A DNA stretch of 64,000 nucleotides from Amaurobius ferox. Its lineage: Eukaryota; Arthropoda; Arachnida; Araneae; Amaurobiidae. Where the stretch lies: contig OX578138.1 in NCBI GenBank assembly GCA_951213105.1, positions 93,040,914 to 93,104,913 on the forward strand, read 5' to 3'. A program made the translations under genes and the position numbers. The notes under the pieces were generated by a model. It was not told the origin of the DNA and ran no database searches. It worked only from the letters and a program-made list of their open reading frames with translations. Shown in pieces: positions 62,400 through 64,000 of the stretch. The stretch's first letter is position 1. Every line of letters starts with the position of its first letter.

Positions 62400-62479
62400 C
62401 GGAAAGAACACATTTTCTAATGTTCATCTTTCCGTTTGCGAGATGAGATCACAATGGGAAACATGACCCCACGTCAGGA

Positions 62480-62880
62480 AAAATCTCCATCACCGTGTTG
62501 CAATAGAACACTAAAAGAATTAAAAAGAAATTCATTTGTCCTTTGTTTCTCTCCTGTTCTTTTCTTAGGAACTGAAGATTAAAGTTTCGAGCAATTTATC
62601 TCTGTCGCGAACATGAGAAGAAGAAGAGAGGTTTTCTTGCCCGCCGTACGAAAGTTGCAAGAAAGACCTAAATTAAAGGGTTGGGTGTTTTTTGCTGACA
62701 TTGCTTTAAAGAAGACGAATTGTGTTTGGTTAATCTTTGTTCGTTCCTCAAATGTGATTCTGAAAGGTGAGACTGGACGTGCTAATATGTCTTTATACTT
62801 GAGGTTTTTCTTATATCTGACGTGTTTAGCAATCAGGTGTGTGGCAGATTCTTATTAGCTATACGTCTCAACTTTTTGTC
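62480..62880 (+). repeat. Module D, copy 10
   Basis: A pyrimidine-rich run ending TTCTTAG, then GAACTGAAGATTAAAG (about 62570), TTTCGAGCAATTTATCTCTGTCGCG and GAACATGAGAAGAAG, later GAAGACGAATTGTGTTTGG. The 81-codon frame at 62613-62858 lies within this copy. GAAAGGTGAGAC at about 62762 resembles a splice donor. Product unknown. Confidence 0.55.
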
Positions 62881-63299
62881 TAAATGACACACAAGCAGGT
62901 TATTTCGATATAGTTCACATCTCTTTTTGAGCTTCTATAATTATTTTAGACACATACTTCCAATAGAAATGTTTATGAAAATTAAATGTGAAATTATTTC
63001 ATATATTTTTTTTGCCGTGGGGTGGTATCTTCACAAAAACAGACAGTCTAAACTTTTATATGGGCCCTTGAGCAAATAAGTCCAATTAGTAAAATTCGCT
63101 CGTTACAGTAACAAATCAAAAGAAAAATATGTTCAGTTATCTGCAATATTTATGCATATATTTTTACAATGGAAATAAAGTAAAAATTACCAAGACAAAC
63201 TAAAATTGAAAAATTGGATTTAGGTTTTCTCTCGACTTTGACTCATACTACAGGGACTGACGGCAAAATAAAAATATATATATAGTTTTTTTGGATTTA
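62881..63299. other. AT-rich, nothing recognised
   Basis: No assignable feature. Confidence 0.4.
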
Positions 63300-63838
63300 T
63301 TTAAATTTTATTTGCAATTTACCTCGGTTTTGTAGAGGGAAAATATATTGAATAAATAATTTGGTATCACGTCTGATTTCAATTAAATAAGATTAAGGAT
63401 ACAACGTTTAGACAGAAGGTATTTTATTAAAACTTCTTATAAGGCGTACAAAGTGTTAAAAATGCCAGAGGGCTTTCGAGCGTTAATGCGCTCTTCATCT
63501 TCATTAATGGCTACATGGACAGCAAATATGGATCGTTCATAGATAGACCAGGGTCATAGCAAATTTGCATAAATAAATATAAAATTAGTAAATGAACAGA
63601 CTATCCAAGAAATATACACAGAAAATATAAAATATATTTTAAACGAATTCAGAATGTAAGTTGTTGTAACATATGGCTTTATTGGAATCTAATCCATACA
63701 AATAGGTATCTCATCACATACAAAAGAAAAATAAGAAGAACAAACAAAGCAGCAAACAGGGGGACGCAGAGAACATCGTCAATGCAAAAGAAAATATTCC
63801 AAGGAAGCACACGGCGAAGAGGTGGCAGATATTCTTTA
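63300..63838 (-). mobile_element. 3' UTR of the non-LTR retrotransposon at the right edge
   Basis: This follows the stop codon at 63839 on the minus strand. It contains CCAATAAAGCC (about 63680-63690, minus), a possible polyadenylation signal, and the hammerhead-like motif at 63464-63511. The end of the element was not located; no poly(A) or simple-sequence tail is obvious, so 63300 is approximate. Confidence 0.5.
63464..63511 (-). ncRNA. Degenerate hammerhead-like hairpin
   Basis: On the minus strand GAGCG / CGCUC (63493-63489 and 63482-63478) forms the stem, followed by GAAA and GCCCUC, then UGGC (63467-63464), which can pair with GCCA (63511-63508). This is the layout of 32955-33020 with different stem bases. 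The 5' core reads AAGAUGA (or UUAAUGA) instead of CUGAUGA, so a functional ribozyme is unlikely in this copy. Confidence 0.5.
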
Positions 63839-64000
63839 TCATTCCATAAGATTCCTAGCCTCCCAATAAAGTTTAATGACATCTTCCTGGCGCTGGATAT
63901 CCCTTTCCGGTCCTAGACACCCAAGAAGATGTTCTGAGTTCATTCTGCCAACATTACATATTGGGCAAATGTTCGTGGGAAGAACACCTATTCTATTTAG
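63839..64000 (-). CDS. Non-LTR retrotransposon ORF2, C-terminal end (partial)
   Basis: The open reading runs from the window edge at 64000 to the stop at 63839-63841 and gives 53 residues. It includes CPICNVGRMNSEHLLGC, a C-x2-C-x8-H-x3-C zinc knuckle, then LGPERDIQRQEDVIKLYWEAR. A knuckle of this kind near the C-terminus, after the reverse transcriptase and often an RNase H domain, is typical of Jockey/I/CR1-group elements. Only the tail is in the window, so the clade, and whether the element is intact, cannot be told. No frameshift is seen in the visible part. Confidence 0.75.
   Translation of the reverse strand, partial: LNRIGVLPTNICPICNVGRMNSEHLLGCLGPERDIQRQEDVIKLYWEARNLME

Overview
This window is AT-rich animal nuclear DNA dominated by mobile and tandem repeats. 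No intact host protein-coding gene can be supported. The longest open frame is 155 codons and resembles nothing I recognise. A mariner remnant, a hAT remnant, a non-LTR retrotransposon tail, a tRNA-derived SINE and many microsatellite-bearing short elements suggest an arthropod-like genome. The lineage is inference only; a chelicerate is possible but unproven.

Layout. The main component is a short non-coding element of about 0.95 kb, called family A here. It has about twelve copies on both strands (near 1.0, 7.3, 11.9, 13.4, 17.4, 24.7, 26.5, 27.3, 29.2, 31.3, 43.2 and 45.6 kb). Each starts with TCTGATGTGGGCAGCACATG, carries a roughly 90-bp nested palindrome built on TTGGCGA/TCGCCAA, has a (CA)n tract at a fixed place, and ends in a hairpin with ACTTTCC/GGAAAGT arms. 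Two diverged relatives share the terminal hairpin design. Family B lies near 2.4-5.0, 46.5, 47.3 and 57.4 kb. Family C lies near 13.0, 23.3, 27.2-28.6, 30.5 and 49.4 kb. Copies are nested in one another, joined head to head, or carry tandemly duplicated ends.

Recognisable transposons. A 1.44-kb hAT element (15907-17347) has a perfect 8-bp target duplication and a broken, internally deleted transposase. A 618-bp mariner-type element (51875-52492) keeps the C-terminal part of its transposase. A tRNA-derived SINE (26851-27069) sits inside a family A copy. The right edge (63839-64000, minus) holds the zinc-knuckle C-terminus of a non-LTR retrotransposon. A three-copy LTR-like family (family L) lies near 4.1, 5.6 and 54.3 kb.

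The most interesting signal is a hammerhead-ribozyme-like motif at 32955-33020 on the minus strand. It has the full CUGAUGA / stem II / GAAA core, a cleavage-site C, and matching stem I. A diverged relative lies at 63464-63511, about 330 bp downstream of the retrotransposon stop codon. The sequence upstream of both also looks related, which suggests the motif belongs to the 3' UTR of that retrotransposon family.

Tandem structure: a 300-bp unit repeated about 2.7 times (20.9-21.7 kb), a unit of about 240 bp repeated about four times (56.4-57.35 kb), and a duplication of about 570 bp (44.4-45.5 kb). Ten diverged copies of a module of about 400 bp (module D) are all on the plus strand between 14.6 and 62.9 kb. 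A 1.5-kb tract at 38.2-39.7 kb has almost no G on the given strand.
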